Source: SVTX01 sp045542075
GTDB lineage: Bacteria; Bacillota; Clostridia; Oscillospirales; CAG-272
NCBI GenBank assembly: GCA_045542075.1
Contig: JAZQKI010000017.1
Location: 1 to 64,000 of the forward strand
Direction: 5' to 3'
Length of the DNA: 64,000 nucleotides
Shown in pieces: positions 25,370-34,517 of the stretch. How positions within the stretch are numbered: position 1 is the first letter of the stretch; every line of letters begins with the position of its first letter. The translations under genes and the position numbers were made by a program. The notes under the pieces were generated by a model. It was not told the origin of the DNA and ran no database searches. It saw nothing but the letters and a program-made list of their open reading frames with translations.

Positions 25370-26422
25370 TTAGTTGAAAATAAGCAAGAACAATTTTGTC
25401 ACGAGGAACGCAAGCAGTCCGCATCCGGGGAACGTAAGTATCCAAGTCATAACCATTTCCTTTACCACCCCGAAGTTTATCGCAGAAACTCTCTTAACAG
25501 CTCCGACACCCATGATCGAGGTCGTCTTTACGTGAGTGGTGGAAACAGGGAGTCCGAATACAGAGCAGAACACCAGCGCCGCCGCGGACGCGATATCAGC
25601 CGAAAATCCCTGATATTTTTCAAGCTTTACCATGTCCATACCAACGGATTTGATTATCTTCTTGCCTCCTATAGCCGTACCCGCCGCCATAACAAGCGAG
25701 CAAACTATCATAAGCCACGTCGGGATAGAGAAGGTAGCGGCTCCGCCGCCCGTTCCCTGCAGGGTAAAGACGCAAAGCAAAATTATACCCATAAACTTCT
25801 GACCGTCCTGCGCGCCGTGCATAAACGCCCTCGCCGCGGCTCCTGTGATCTGCGCGCCTCTGAAGAACGGCTCGGTCTTCGGTCTGTCCATCTTGTAGCA
25901 TATCAACGTAACCAGCTTTCCTATAAGCCAAGCCATACCAAAGCCAAGAACCACGGATATAACGATACCGATAAGCACCTTGCTCCATTGACTCCACACT
26001 ATAGCCTCAAGTCCGTTAAGAGCCATAGCTCCGCCGGTAAGTCCCGCTATAAGCGCATGGCTCTCACTCGTGGGAATACCAAATGCCCACGCAAGCGTTG
26101 CCCATATAACAATAGCGAGCATTGCCGCGCACAAGACTATAATAACCGTTCGTCCCGAGTTGTCTCCGAAATTAACCATGCTTGTAATAGTCACGGCAAC
26201 CTCGTTGCTGATCTTCGTCATTACGAAAACACCGAGAAAATTGAACACTGCCGCCATAAGTATTGCCGCCTTGGGTGGCATACATCTCGTCACAACGCAG
26301 GTGGCGATGGCATTGGGCGCATCCGTCCAACCGTTGACCAGAATAACGCCAAGCGTCAGCGTCACGGCAATAAACAATAGCGGATTTGCCGTCATCTGCG
26401 ACCAAAATTCTAAAAATTCCAT
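25370..26422 (-). CDS. pit: Inorganic phosphate transporter, Pit family
   Basis: The 350-residue membrane protein has two PHO-4 repeats, GWTDAPNAIATCVVTRCMPPKAA near the N-terminus (core motif NAIAT) and FGLPVSTTHVKTTSIMGVGAVKR near the C-terminus (core motif STTHV). About ten membrane segments are visible. Pit carriers import metal-phosphate with a cation. The pairing with DUF47 and the nearby pyrophosphatase gene suggests linked phosphate metabolism. Confidence 0.92.
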   Translation of the reverse strand: MEFLEFWSQMTANPLLFIAVTLTLGVILVNGWTDAPNAIATCVVTRCMPPKAAILMAAVFNFLGVFVMTKISNEVAVTITSMVNFGDNSGRTVIIVLCAAMLAIVIWATLAWAFGIPTSESHALIAGLTGGAMALNGLEAIVWSQWSKVLIGIVISVVLGFGMAWLIGKLVTLICYKMDRPKTEPFFRGAQITGAAARAFMHGAQDGQKFMGIILLCVFTLQGTGGGAATFSIPTWLMIVCSLVMAAGTAIGGKKIIKSVGMDMVKLEKYQGFSADIASAAALVFCSVFGLPVSTTHVKTTSIMGVGAVKRVSAINFGVVKEMVMTWILTFPGCGLLAFLVTKLFLLIFN

Positions 26423-26492
26423 ACGCTTTCCTTCCCTTTTGATTTGTCTGACTGAAAATATTCAATTCAAATTATCGCATCTTACACCGTAG

Positions 26493-26521
26493 ATTATATC
26501 TCATTTTTTTATTGTTTTCAA
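26493..26521 (-). promoter_or_regulatory. Promoter of the pit operon
   Basis: On the minus strand TTGAAA (26521-26516), 17 bp and TATAAT (26498-26493). Confidence 0.7.
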
Positions 26522-26553
26522 GCGTTTTTTTGATTTTCGTATAAATGCGACAA

Positions 26554-26579
26554 AAAACCGCGGCTTTCACCGCGGTTTT
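26554..26579 (-). terminator. Terminator of the pyrophosphatase gene
   Basis: A 10-bp stem AAAACCGCGG with its complement around CTTTCA; the minus strand continues with further T residues. It lies 10 bp beyond the stop codon. Confidence 0.85.
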
Positions 26580-26588
26580 GTTATTCAG

Positions 26589-28703
26589 TTAAAATATAAG
26601 CGAAAACAACGAATAATTCACAACAAGGCTTGCAAAGACTATGGATACCATAGAAAGAAGCTTTATAAGTATGTTTATCGAGGGACCCGAGGTATCCTTG
26701 AAGGGATCACCGACCGTGTCTCCGACGACAGCCGCCTTGTGACAGGCAGAGCCCTTGCCGCCGTGCGTTCCACTCTCGATATACTTTTTCGCGTTATCCC
26801 ACGCGCCGCCCGAGTTGGACATAAATATCGCAAGCAAAAATCCTGAAATAGTCGCTCCCGCCAGCATTCCGACAACACCTGTCCAGCCGAGTATCATACC
26901 CACCGTTATAGGTGCGATGATAGCTACAATGGTAGGAACTATCATTTCCTTAAGGCTTGCCTTGGTGCAAAGGTCAACACAGGACGCATAATCCGCCTCC
27001 GCCTTGCCCTCCATAAGACCCGCGATCTCTCTGAACTGACGGCGAACCTCAACAACAACGCTCTGCGCCGCGCGTTCGACAGCGTTCATAGTCAACGCTC
27101 CAAACACAAAGGGCAGACAAGCTCCGATAAACAGTCCCACAAGCACCGCAGGATTGGTGATCGAAAGCTGAGTCATATCTATTGTCTCGCCTGTGATGGA
27201 CTTGACCTGATCTATATAGGAAACCATAAGAGCCAGAGCGGTCAGTGCCGCAGAGCCTATCGCAAAGCCCTTGCCTGTTGCCGCCGTGGTGTTTCCGAGC
27301 GAGTCAAGTGCGTCGGTTCTCTCTCTTACCTTTTCGTCAAGTCCCGCCATCTGAGCGATACCGCCCGCGTTATCCGCAACGGGACCGTACGCGTCGGTGG
27401 CAAGCGTTATGCCAAGAGTTGACAGCATTCCTACCGCCGCGAGAGCTATACCGTAAAGTCCCATAGACGCGCTCTTAGCTCCGCCCGAGACGAAATACGC
27501 GATAAGAATACAAGCCGCAATTACTACAACGGGAATAAGCGTGGAAAGCATACCCACCGAAAGACCGCCGATAACTATGGTAGCCGTACCTGTCTCGGAC
27601 GTGTCCGCAAGGCGTTGTGTGGGCTTGTAGCTGTCAGAGGTGTAATGCTCTGTTGCCTGGCCGATAAGCACACCCGCAATAAGTCCCGCGAGAATTGCAA
27701 AATATATCTTCCAGTTTGCCGCGCCAAGCACAAAATATACGAGCGGGAAAGCCGCGATTGCTATCACTATCGCCGAGAAATTAGTTCCGCGCGAGAGCGA
27801 GCGAAGAAGCTGCTTTTGAGTTGCTCCCTCCTTTGTTCTTACAAACAACGTACCGAAAACCGAGCAGATTATTCCCAATGCAGCGATTATCATGGGGAGC
27901 AGTAAAGCGTGTGAGCTTTCCATAGACGCGCTGTTTATAGCCGCCGAAACGCCCAGAGCCGCCGCCGAGATTATCGAGCCGACGTAGGACTCGTAAAGGT
28001 CAGCGCCCATTCCCGCAACGTCACCCACGTTGTCGCCCACGTTATCCGCTATAACAGCGGGATTTCGGGGGTCATCCTCTGGAATTCCCGCCTCGACCTT
28101 ACCCACAAGGTCTGCTCCGACGTCCGCCGCCTTGGTAAATATACCTCCGCCGACGCGCGCGAACAGAGCCATGCTCGACGCGCCCATGCCAAACGTGAGC
28201 ATCGCGCTTGAGATCTCGTTTGTTTCAAGCTTGAAAATAAACTTCAGGATTATGAACCACAAGGAGATGTCGAGAAGTCCGAGACCTACTACCGTAAATC
28301 CCATTACGCTTCCGGCGGAAAACGCCACTCGCAGACCCTTGTTAAGTCCCTCCTGGCACGCGTTTGCGGTTCTTGCGTTTGAATTGGTCGCTATCTTCAT
28401 ACCGATAAAGCCCGAAAGAGCCGAGAATATTCCGCCCGTTACAAAAGCAAACGGCGTGAATTTACTCAGAATTCCTAAGAGCGACATGGTAAGAAGCACA
28501 ACAAACATTATAGCGAAGAAAATAAGTACTATTCTGTACTGTCTTTTAAGGTACGCGTTCGCACCCTTTCTTATGGACGCGGATATCTTCTTCATAAGCT
28601 CCGTGCCCTCGGGGAATTTCATAACTCTCACCGCGGTGAACAGTGCGTAAAGCAACGCAATAACCGCGCAAGAAGCTGTGAAAATCACAATATATTTCTC
28701 CAT
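26589..28703 (-). CDS. hppA: Membrane-bound ion-translocating pyrophosphatase
   Basis: The 704-residue protein with about 16 membrane segments carries the pyrophosphate site motifs DVGADLVGKVEAGIPEDDPRNP (core DVGADLVGKVE) and IADNVGDNVGDVAGMGADL. It hydrolyses PPi and pumps H+ or Na+. In the segment GNTTAATGKGFAIGS an Ala stands where K+-independent enzymes carry Lys, so a K+-dependent enzyme is expected; the pumped ion cannot be fixed by eye. The gene stands alone between a consensus promoter and a terminator. The phosphate released could link it to the neighbouring pit operon only at the level of metabolism. Confidence 0.95.
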   Translation of the reverse strand: MEKYIVIFTASCAVIALLYALFTAVRVMKFPEGTELMKKISASIRKGANAYLKRQYRIVLIFFAIMFVVLLTMSLLGILSKFTPFAFVTGGIFSALSGFIGMKIATNSNARTANACQEGLNKGLRVAFSAGSVMGFTVVGLGLLDISLWFIILKFIFKLETNEISSAMLTFGMGASSMALFARVGGGIFTKAADVGADLVGKVEAGIPEDDPRNPAVIADNVGDNVGDVAGMGADLYESYVGSIISAAALGVSAAINSASMESSHALLLPMIIAALGIICSVFGTLFVRTKEGATQKQLLRSLSRGTNFSAIVIAIAAFPLVYFVLGAANWKIYFAILAGLIAGVLIGQATEHYTSDSYKPTQRLADTSETGTATIVIGGLSVGMLSTLIPVVVIAACILIAYFVSGGAKSASMGLYGIALAAVGMLSTLGITLATDAYGPVADNAGGIAQMAGLDEKVRERTDALDSLGNTTAATGKGFAIGSAALTALALMVSYIDQVKSITGETIDMTQLSITNPAVLVGLFIGACLPFVFGALTMNAVERAAQSVVVEVRRQFREIAGLMEGKAEADYASCVDLCTKASLKEMIVPTIVAIIAPITVGMILGWTGVVGMLAGATISGFLLAIFMSNSGGAWDNAKKYIESGTHGGKGSACHKAAVVGDTVGDPFKDTSGPSINILIKLLSMVSIVFASLVVNYSLFSLIF

Positions 28704-28748
28704 TTATTGCCTCCTTAAAGTCATAAGGCTATGATTGATTGAACATAT

Positions 28749-28777
28749 ATTTTACACCCTTTGGTGAAATTTGTCAA
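28749..28777 (-). promoter_or_regulatory. Promoter of the pyrophosphatase gene
   Basis: On the minus strand TTGACA (28777-28772), 17 bp and TAAAAT (28754-28749), 46 bp upstream of the start codon. Confidence 0.75.
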
Positions 28778-28807
28778 GAGGTTTACAAAAAAAGACAAGA
28801 ATATCGG

Positions 28808-29446
28808 TCAGGATTCAGAGATTTCAGACTCTCCCGGCAGGTCTCTCATTGAAAAAACGCATCCGCAATAATCCTGCCTGTACATTCCGTACTCTCGGGA
28901 TATCTCGACTGACCTTTTATATCCGTTTTTCTTTTTGAAATCCGACGGCAAATATTTCACGCCGTACTCCGTAGCAAGCCTCTGCCCTATCTCATTGAGC
29001 TTTTCCGCATTTTTCAGCGGGCTTATTGAGAGAGTTGTGCAAAAGTAGTCGTAATTTTGACAACTTGCCCTTTTTGCGGTCTCGCGCAAGCGAAGCTCGT
29101 AGCAGCCAAAGCACCTCTCTCCTCCCTCTCTCAGTTTTTCTTTTCCGCGCGCCATACTGTAAAAGCTGTCCTTGTCAAAATCCCCCTCAATAAAGTCTAT
29201 GGGGTTTTTGGCGGGAAATTTTTTTATAAATTCCTGCTGCTCACGGACGCGGTTAAAATATTCCTCGTCGGGATAGATATTCGGGTTGTAATAAAACACG
29301 GTGATTTTGAAAAACTCCGACAGATATTCCAAAACGTAGCTGCTGCAGGGAGCACAGCAGCTATGCAAAAACAGTGTGGGTATCTCACCCGCTCTCTGAT
29401 GCATCAATATTATATTTTCCGTTTGCAGCTGATAATTTTGCTTCAT
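28808..29446 (-). CDS. queH: Epoxyqueuosine reductase QueH
   Basis: The 212-residue protein has the QueH (former DUF208) cysteine motifs: FLHSCCAPCSSYVLEYL near the N-terminus, GGERCFGCYELRL in the middle and RQDYCGCVFSM at the C-terminus; they bind an iron-sulfur cluster and an extra metal. It reduces epoxyqueuosine to queuosine at the wobble base of tRNAs for Asp, Asn, His and Tyr. No other queuosine gene is visible here. It follows the acyltransferase-like gene by 19 bp. Confidence 0.93.
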   Translation of the reverse strand: MKQNYQLQTENIILMHQRAGEIPTLFLHSCCAPCSSYVLEYLSEFFKITVFYYNPNIYPDEEYFNRVREQQEFIKKFPAKNPIDFIEGDFDKDSFYSMARGKEKLREGGERCFGCYELRLRETAKRASCQNYDYFCTTLSISPLKNAEKLNEIGQRLATEYGVKYLPSDFKKKNGYKRSVEISREYGMYRQDYCGCVFSMRDLPGESEISES

Positions 29447-29465
29447 TATATTTCTATCCTTAATA

Positions 29466-30341
29466 TCAGATCTTTATGCCACAACCCCAGCCTACTCTGC
29501 CGCCGCGCTTGAGATGCTCAACGAAGCAGCGTCTGAGCGTGGTGTTGGCGGGCAGTCTGTCGGGGTGCTTTTCTTCCGTATCAAACAGTCTCCAAAGGTC
29601 CTCGCCATCGTTATGGTCCCATTCCACCACGTCATATTCTGACAAGAAGCGGTACGTGTTCGTATGCTCGGGAACAAAATTTCTGGTGTCGGGGTAAAGC
29701 AGCCACGAGTGGCAAACAAACGGGCAATTCTCCCCTACCTCGTCCTTGAAAAATTCCCTTGCCTGCGCGTAAGCCCTGTCACAGCTTTCCTTGTCCATAG
29801 GCGTGCCCGTTCTGGGTATATGTACGTTTATAACACGGCTCTCATCCTTTTTAAGATCCAAGCCGCTCTTATTATAATCAAAAGGAATTTTAACAAGCTC
29901 AAACTGAAGTCTGCCAAGCGCAAATCTCGTAAGGTCAAAAAAGCCCGGGAACCAGGGCGCGACGAACGAGCCGCAAATTCCTCTTACAGCCTTGCATTCG
30001 TTGAGCTTCCATTTAAGGTCAAGCATGCTGTCGCGGAATATCTGCATATCTATGCCCCGCTCAAGGTAGATCTCCTTGAGGTGCTTGCTGAGGCATATAA
30101 ACATCAAAAGCTCGACGGTATAATTATGTATCCCCGTGATCTTTGATATCTGTCTTGCTCTACCGAATATCTCTCCGCCGTAATCCAGCTTTATGTTTGC
30201 CCCGTACGCAAAGTACGCCATTCGAGCAAGATGCGCGGAGTCCTCGTTCTCCATTATTTTATCGTACGCGCAAAGCAGTATCTGCGCGTCGCGATCCTCG
30301 TATTCAAAGTCCTTAAAAAAGCTTATAAGGTATTCTCTCAT
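29466..30341 (-). CDS. Acyltransferase-like protein of the NAT_N/GNAT_C type
   Basis: The 291-residue protein has a helical N-terminal half and a C-terminal GNAT-like half with LGRLQFELVKIPFD, VINVHIPRTGTPM and FVCHSWLLYPDTRNF. This pattern fits a Firmicutes family annotated as acyltransferase domain proteins. Substrates are unknown. It lies 19 bp ahead of queH and has its own promoter (minus strand TTGCAA-17-TATACT near 30438-30410). Confidence 0.6.
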   Translation of the reverse strand: MREYLISFFKDFEYEDRDAQILLCAYDKIMENEDSAHLARMAYFAYGANIKLDYGGEIFGRARQISKITGIHNYTVELLMFICLSKHLKEIYLERGIDMQIFRDSMLDLKWKLNECKAVRGICGSFVAPWFPGFFDLTRFALGRLQFELVKIPFDYNKSGLDLKKDESRVINVHIPRTGTPMDKESCDRAYAQAREFFKDEVGENCPFVCHSWLLYPDTRNFVPEHTNTYRFLSEYDVVEWDHNDGEDLWRLFDTEEKHPDRLPANTTLRRCFVEHLKRGGRVGWGCGIKI

Positions 30342-30497
30342 TTTATTATCCTCCCCAAATTACGCAATATTGTATCGGAATATTTGTATTTTGTTTTACA
30401 AAAATCAGTATATCACGTTTTTTTATTCGTTGCAATAGAATTTTGCACACAGCACAGAAAATTTGCAATACAGTCCATTGTCAACGTGCCATAAATA

Positions 30498-31283
30498 TCA
30501 TTTCACGCCCCATAACGTCTCGCTGTGTCTTTTCACTTCCGATGGATTAATTCCATATTTAGCCTTAAACGCCTTAGAAAAATTGAATTCATCGTCATAT
30601 CCAACCATGTGGGCGCTCTCCTTTACAGAAAAGCCTTGCGAGAGGAATTTCGCTCCCATAGACAGTCTTACCTCGACAATATATTCCTTTATACCCTTCC
30701 CGTAACGATTTTTGAACATTCTATACAGGTAACTGCGTTCAAACCCGAAATTGCGGGCAAGACCGCTTACCGTTATAGGCAACATATAGTTGTATTTTAT
30801 ATATCTTCTTACCTGACGTATTCTTTCGTCACCCTCGTCATTGTGGTCCCTGCGAAAAACGCGGTCAAGCAGATCGTATATTATGGCAAGGCATGCCTCC
30901 TTTGATGCTGCTTTATCCCGCACCAGACTCATCAACCTGTCGTCAATGTGCGCAGGGGTGTCAAATACAACCGCGTCACCGTCAAAATACTCTATATTCT
31001 CCGCGCGAAAGGCTATCCACGCATATTCCCATGGGTTCTTTTGGTCTGCGATATACGTGGTGATCTCCCCCGGGCGGATAACAAAAAAACTGCCACTTTC
31101 TATACTGAATTCTCCTTGCGGATTTTTAAGCACTCCACAACCTCTGAGGCAGAAATGTATCAGATAGCAATCTCGAACAAACGGACCAAAGCTATGTCCT
31201 CCCTCGCAGCACTGCCACCCAACAAACAGCGGAGTTATCTTAGAGTCTACTCCATCATCAATCAAATAACTTTCCATAATCAC
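30498..31283 (-). CDS. AraC family transcriptional regulator
   Basis: The 261-residue protein has an N-terminal cupin-like sugar-sensing domain (CEGGHSFGPFVRDCYLIHF with GSFFVIRPGEITTY) and a C-terminal AraC double helix-turn-helix: ITVSGLARNFGFERSYLYRMF and KESAHMVGYDDEFNFSKAFK. It is divergent from the GH4 galactosidase-permease pair with 130 bp between, so it probably activates that operon in response to a galactoside. Confidence 0.9.
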   Translation of the reverse strand: MIMESYLIDDGVDSKITPLFVGWQCCEGGHSFGPFVRDCYLIHFCLRGCGVLKNPQGEFSIESGSFFVIRPGEITTYIADQKNPWEYAWIAFRAENIEYFDGDAVVFDTPAHIDDRLMSLVRDKAASKEACLAIIYDLLDRVFRRDHNDEGDERIRQVRRYIKYNYMLPITVSGLARNFGFERSYLYRMFKNRYGKGIKEYIVEVRLSMGAKFLSQGFSVKESAHMVGYDDEFNFSKAFKAKYGINPSEVKRHSETLWGVK

Positions 31284-31351
31284 CCTCCATTAAACAACAT
31301 TTTACCATATTCCTACCACAAAAATCAATACCTTTCAGTAGAAAAAGGTGA

Positions 31352-31357
31352 TATAAT
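31352..31357 (+). promoter_or_regulatory. -10 element of the galactosidase operon without a good -35
   Basis: TATAAT lies 56 bp upstream of the GH4 start. No TTGACA-like hexamer is found 16-18 bp before it. This agrees with a promoter that needs the divergent AraC protein as activator. Confidence 0.5.
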
Positions 31358-31413
31358 TCACATAAAGAGATAAATCATTTATCAAATTTCCACAAAAAGA
31401 AAAGGAGACTGTT

Positions 31414-32733
31414 ATGAAAATTACGTTTATGGGCGCGGGCAGTACCGTGTTTGCGAAAAACGTCCTCGGCGACGTACTCGTCACACCCGCTTTGCAAAAT
31501 GACCTTGAGATCGCACTCTATGACATTGACGGCGTAAGACTCGAGGAGTCCTATCTTATGATCGACCTTCTTAACAAAAAGTACAATGAGGGCAAGGCTA
31601 AAATAAACAAATATCTCGGTGTCGAGAACAGACGTGACGCGCTTCGCGACGCGCAGTTTGTCGTCAACGCCGTTCAGATCGGTCTGTACGATCCCTGCAC
31701 CATAATAGACTTTGAAATTCCCAAGAAATACGGTCTCCGACAGACCATAGCCGACACCCTCGGTATAGGTGGAATTATGCGCGGTATGCGTACAATTCAC
31801 GTCCTCAAGGATTTTACGGAGGATATGGAGGCGGTCTGTCCCAACGCTTACTTCCTCAATTACACCAACCCTATGGCAATACTCACGGGCTATATGACGA
31901 GATATACAAATGTCAAGACCGTCGGTCTTTGTCACAGCGTTCAGTCCTGCACGCCCTGTCTGTTCGGACACCTGGGAATTGACCACAATATAGTCGGCAG
32001 CGAGCTTATCGCGGGCATAAACCACATGGGCTGGCTTATCGACATTCGCGACAAGCAAGGCAACGACCTCTATCCTCTCATCAAGGAGAGAGCAAAGCAG
32101 AAAAACGCCGAGGGCAAGCACCACGACATGGTGCGCTTTGACTATATAGATAAATTCGGCTACTATTGCACCGAGTCCAGCGAGCACAACGCGGAATATA
32201 ACCCCTTCTATATCAAGTCAAAATATCCCGAGCTTATCGAGCGCTTCAACATCCCGCTTGACGAATATCCCCGCCGTTGCGTAGGTCAGATAGAGAGCTG
32301 GGGCAGACAGCGCGACGAGATCATGGCGGGAGGCAACATCGAGCATACCCGCAGCCTTGAATACGCGTCGCGTATTATGGAGGCGATAGTCACGGATATC
32401 CCCTACAAGATAGGCGGAAACGTGCTCAACCGCGGCTTTATTACAAACCTTCCCTCCGACGCCTGTGTAGAAGTTCCTTGTATGGTTGACGGCGGCGGAA
32501 TACATCCCACCTACGTCGGCAGACTCCCCGTGCAGTGCGCGGCTATGAATATGACCAACATCAACCCCCAGCTGCTCACCATCGAGGCGGCAGTCACAGG
32601 CAAGCGCGAGCATCTTTATCAGGCGGCTATGCTTGATCCCCACACTGCGGCAGAGCTTTCGATAGACGATATTATTTCCATGTGCGACGAGCTTATTGAG
32701 GCGCACACGGCGGCAGGATACCCTATATTCTAA
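31414..32733 (+). CDS. GH4 family alpha-galactosidase (NAD+ and metal dependent)
   Basis: The 439-residue protein has a Rossmann start KITFMGAGSTVFAKNVLGD that binds NAD, and the metal-binding Cys173-His174 in LCHSVQ. LNYTNPMAI and INHMGWLI are further family-4 landmarks. GH4 enzymes cleave glycosides by an oxidation-elimination route that needs NAD+ and Mn2+. The CHSVQ sequence and FGYYCTESSEHNAEY point to the MelA-like alpha-galactosidase branch. RBS AAAGGAGA precedes the ATG. It has no signal peptide, so it acts on imported substrate. An APC permease gene follows by 18 bp. Confidence 0.9.
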   Translation: MKITFMGAGSTVFAKNVLGDVLVTPALQNDLEIALYDIDGVRLEESYLMIDLLNKKYNEGKAKINKYLGVENRRDALRDAQFVVNAVQIGLYDPCTIIDFEIPKKYGLRQTIADTLGIGGIMRGMRTIHVLKDFTEDMEAVCPNAYFLNYTNPMAILTGYMTRYTNVKTVGLCHSVQSCTPCLFGHLGIDHNIVGSELIAGINHMGWLIDIRDKQGNDLYPLIKERAKQKNAEGKHHDMVRFDYIDKFGYYCTESSEHNAEYNPFYIKSKYPELIERFNIPLDEYPRRCVGQIESWGRQRDEIMAGGNIEHTRSLEYASRIMEAIVTDIPYKIGGNVLNRGFITNLPSDACVEVPCMVDGGGIHPTYVGRLPVQCAAMNMTNINPQLLTIEAAVTGKREHLYQAAMLDPHTAAELSIDDIISMCDELIEAHTAAGYPIF

Positions 32734-32751
32734 GATTCAAGGAGAAAATCA

Positions 32752-34143
32752 ATGGATAATAAGTTGCAGAAGCGATACGGACTTTTCACCGCGATATGTA
32801 TGGTGGTGGGAATAGTCATCGGCTCGGGCGTGTTCTTCAAGGCGCAGGACATACTCAATTACACAGGCGGAAATATGCTTCTCGGCATACTTGCGTGGGT
32901 TATAGGCGGCGTTATTATGATAATATGCGCCTTCAACTTCGCAAACTTCGCCACAAGATACGTCAAGGTCAACGGTGTCGTTGACTACGCCGAGGCCATA
33001 GTCGGCCCGAGATACGCGTATATGACGGGCTGGTTTCTCTCCAGCATCTACTTCCCCGCAATGACGGCGGTGCTTGCGTGGGTGTCGGCAAGATACACGC
33101 TGATTCTGTTCAACCCCAACGCAGATATAACAAGCGGTCTTTGTATGGCGCTCGGCGGATTTTATCTCTGTCTTGCATATACCGTCAATGTCCTCTCCCC
33201 CAGGATTGCGGGAAAATTTCAGGTCAGCGCGACCGTAATAAAGCTTATTCCCTTGGCGATAATCGTTGTGGTTGGAACGATAGCAGGTCTTGTAAACGGC
33301 AACACCGTCGAGGCGTTCTCGTCCTCGGCAAGCTCTATGAGCGGCGGCTTTGACAGTGTCTTTGCTGGCATTGGCGCGGCGGCGTTCGCATACGAGGGCT
33401 GGATAATCGCAACGTCTATAAACTCCGAGCTCAAAGAGCCGAAAAAGAATCTCCCCCGCGCGCTCGTTATAGGCACGGCGGTGATAATGGTGATATATAT
33501 TACCTATTTTATAGGACTTTCGGGCGGCGCGTCCGTTGACGTGCTTCAGACCCAGGGCTCGACTGCAGCGTTCAGAAATCTTTTTGGCGGCGTAGGCAGC
33601 ACTATCCTGAACGTATTTATCGTTATCTCCTGCCTTGGAACGCTTAACGGACTTATGCTTGCGAACACCCGCTCGCTTTATTCCTTGTCCGTACGCGGAA
33701 ATGGCCCATCTCCCAAGATGTTTGCGCAGGTAGACCCGCAGACCAATATGCCCGCAAATTCAAGTGCATTGACTCTGCTTTTCTGCGGCGCGTGGTTCTT
33801 CTATTTCTACGGAGCAAACCTCACAGCCCCCATCTTTGGCGTGTTCAGCTTTGACTCGTCCGAGCTGCCGATAATCACGGTCTACGCGCTTTATATCCCG
33901 ATATTTATTATGTTTATCAAAAAAGAGGGCAAGCACAATATCTTCAAAAATATCGTGATGCCAATTCTTGCGGTAATCTGCTCGCTGTTTATGATTTTCG
34001 TGGCAATATACGCCCACGGTATAGTAAAATACAGGGCGGCGGCCGCCGCGGGAGAATTCGCCTTCCCCGTGCTGTTCTACCTTATAGTTTTCGCGGTCAT
34101 AATGGGGGCAGGTGCGCTGTTTTATAAGTCGAAGAAAAAATAA
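32752..34143 (+). CDS. APC superfamily amino acid permease
   Basis: The 463-residue protein has 12 membrane segments. The first contains VVGIVIGSGVFFKAQDIL, the unwound substrate-binding GSG motif of the APC family, and segment 6 contains GAAAFAYEGWI. The relatives are amino acid/polyamine permeases and exchangers (SteT, YfnA types). Its location behind an alpha-galactosidase gene is odd, since galactosides are not APC substrates; either the operon is of mixed function or the substrate is a glycosylated amine. RBS AAGGAGA precedes the ATG. Confidence 0.88.
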   Translation: MDNKLQKRYGLFTAICMVVGIVIGSGVFFKAQDILNYTGGNMLLGILAWVIGGVIMIICAFNFANFATRYVKVNGVVDYAEAIVGPRYAYMTGWFLSSIYFPAMTAVLAWVSARYTLILFNPNADITSGLCMALGGFYLCLAYTVNVLSPRIAGKFQVSATVIKLIPLAIIVVVGTIAGLVNGNTVEAFSSSASSMSGGFDSVFAGIGAAAFAYEGWIIATSINSELKEPKKNLPRALVIGTAVIMVIYITYFIGLSGGASVDVLQTQGSTAAFRNLFGGVGSTILNVFIVISCLGTLNGLMLANTRSLYSLSVRGNGPSPKMFAQVDPQTNMPANSSALTLLFCGAWFFYFYGANLTAPIFGVFSFDSSELPIITVYALYIPIFIMFIKKEGKHNIFKNIVMPILAVICSLFMIFVAIYAHGIVKYRAAAAAGEFAFPVLFYLIVFAVIMGAGALFYKSKKK

Positions 34144-34147
34144 TAGA

Positions 34148-34173
34148 TGACCTACCCGACAGGATTTGAACTT
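34148..34173 (-). repeat. Direct degenerate copy of the tRNA-Arg 3' end
   Basis: Read on the minus strand, this stretch (AAGTTCAAATCCTGTCGGGT and on) repeats the T-arm and acceptor end of the tRNA-Arg gene 100 bp away, with several changes, and ends in GGTCA where the gene has GGCCA. Confidence 0.6.
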
Positions 34174-34176
34174 TCA

Positions 34177-34201
34177 CATAATTTTGCGGGGCAAAATTAT
34201 G
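34177..34201. terminator. Hairpin behind the APC permease gene
   Basis: An 11-bp stem CATAATTTTGC with its complement around GGG. On the plus strand a TTTCTTCTT run follows 8 bases later. It can end the galactosidase-permease transcript. Confidence 0.55.
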
Positions 34202-34217
34202 TATAACGTTTCTTCTT

Positions 34218-34230
34218 ACCGTTCGGGTGG
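34218..34230. repeat. Inverted short copy of the tRNA-Arg 3' end
   Basis: CCGTTCGGGT on the plus strand equals, in opposite orientation, ten bases of the T-stem/acceptor stem of the minus-strand tRNA-Arg gene. It lies directly beyond the tRNA terminator hairpin. Confidence 0.5.
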
Positions 34231-34237
34231 TTAAACG

Positions 34238-34269
34238 CAAAGCAGAGGGGCAGGCGCCCCTCTGCTTTG
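34238..34269 (-). terminator. Terminator of tRNA-Arg
   Basis: A perfect 14-bp stem CAAAGCAGAGGGGC with its complement around AGGC, 5 bp beyond the CCA end of the tRNA. Confidence 0.8.
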
Positions 34270-34273
34270 TGTT

Positions 34274-34350
34274 TGGCCTACCCGAACGGATTCGAACCGT
34301 TGACCTTCAGAGTCGGAGTCTGACGCGCTATCCAGCTGTGCCACGGGTAG
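34274..34350 (-). tRNA. tRNA-Arg(CCG)
   Basis: The minus strand folds into a cloverleaf with acceptor stem CTACCCG/CGGGTAG, T-loop TTCGAAT, and anticodon loop CTCCGAC, so the anticodon is CCG, which reads CGG. The CCA end is encoded (34276-34274). The D-stem has one A-C mismatch. Confidence 0.93.
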
Positions 34351-34471
34351 ATGTTTCTGTATAAATTCCTTTAATCCGGAAATAATAACAGTATGATTAT
34401 AGCACAAAACTTTTAACAATTCAACGGCTTTTACAGATTTAGAAAATTTTTTATTTTTTTCAAAAAAGTTA

Positions 34472-34500
34472 TTGACAAACCCAAAATCTTCTGCTATAAT
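34472..34500 (+). promoter_or_regulatory. Promoter of tRNA-Gln(CTG)
   Basis: TTGACA (34472-34477), 17 bp and TATAAT (34495-34500) lie 17 bp upstream of the tRNA. Confidence 0.88.
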
Positions 34501-34517
34501 GATGTGGTCATAAACAT

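Noticed and set aside
25532..26380. Plus-strand open frame opposite the pit gene
   Set aside because: Arg/His/Tyr-rich translation typical of an antisense shadow; no ribosome binding site.
31375..32187. Minus-strand open frame opposite the GH4 gene
   Set aside because: Shadow of a clear enzyme gene; no start signal.
34231..34419. Minus-strand open frame running through tRNA-Arg
   Set aside because: The peptide PVAQLDSASDSDSEG is the well-known artefact from translating a tRNA-Arg gene.
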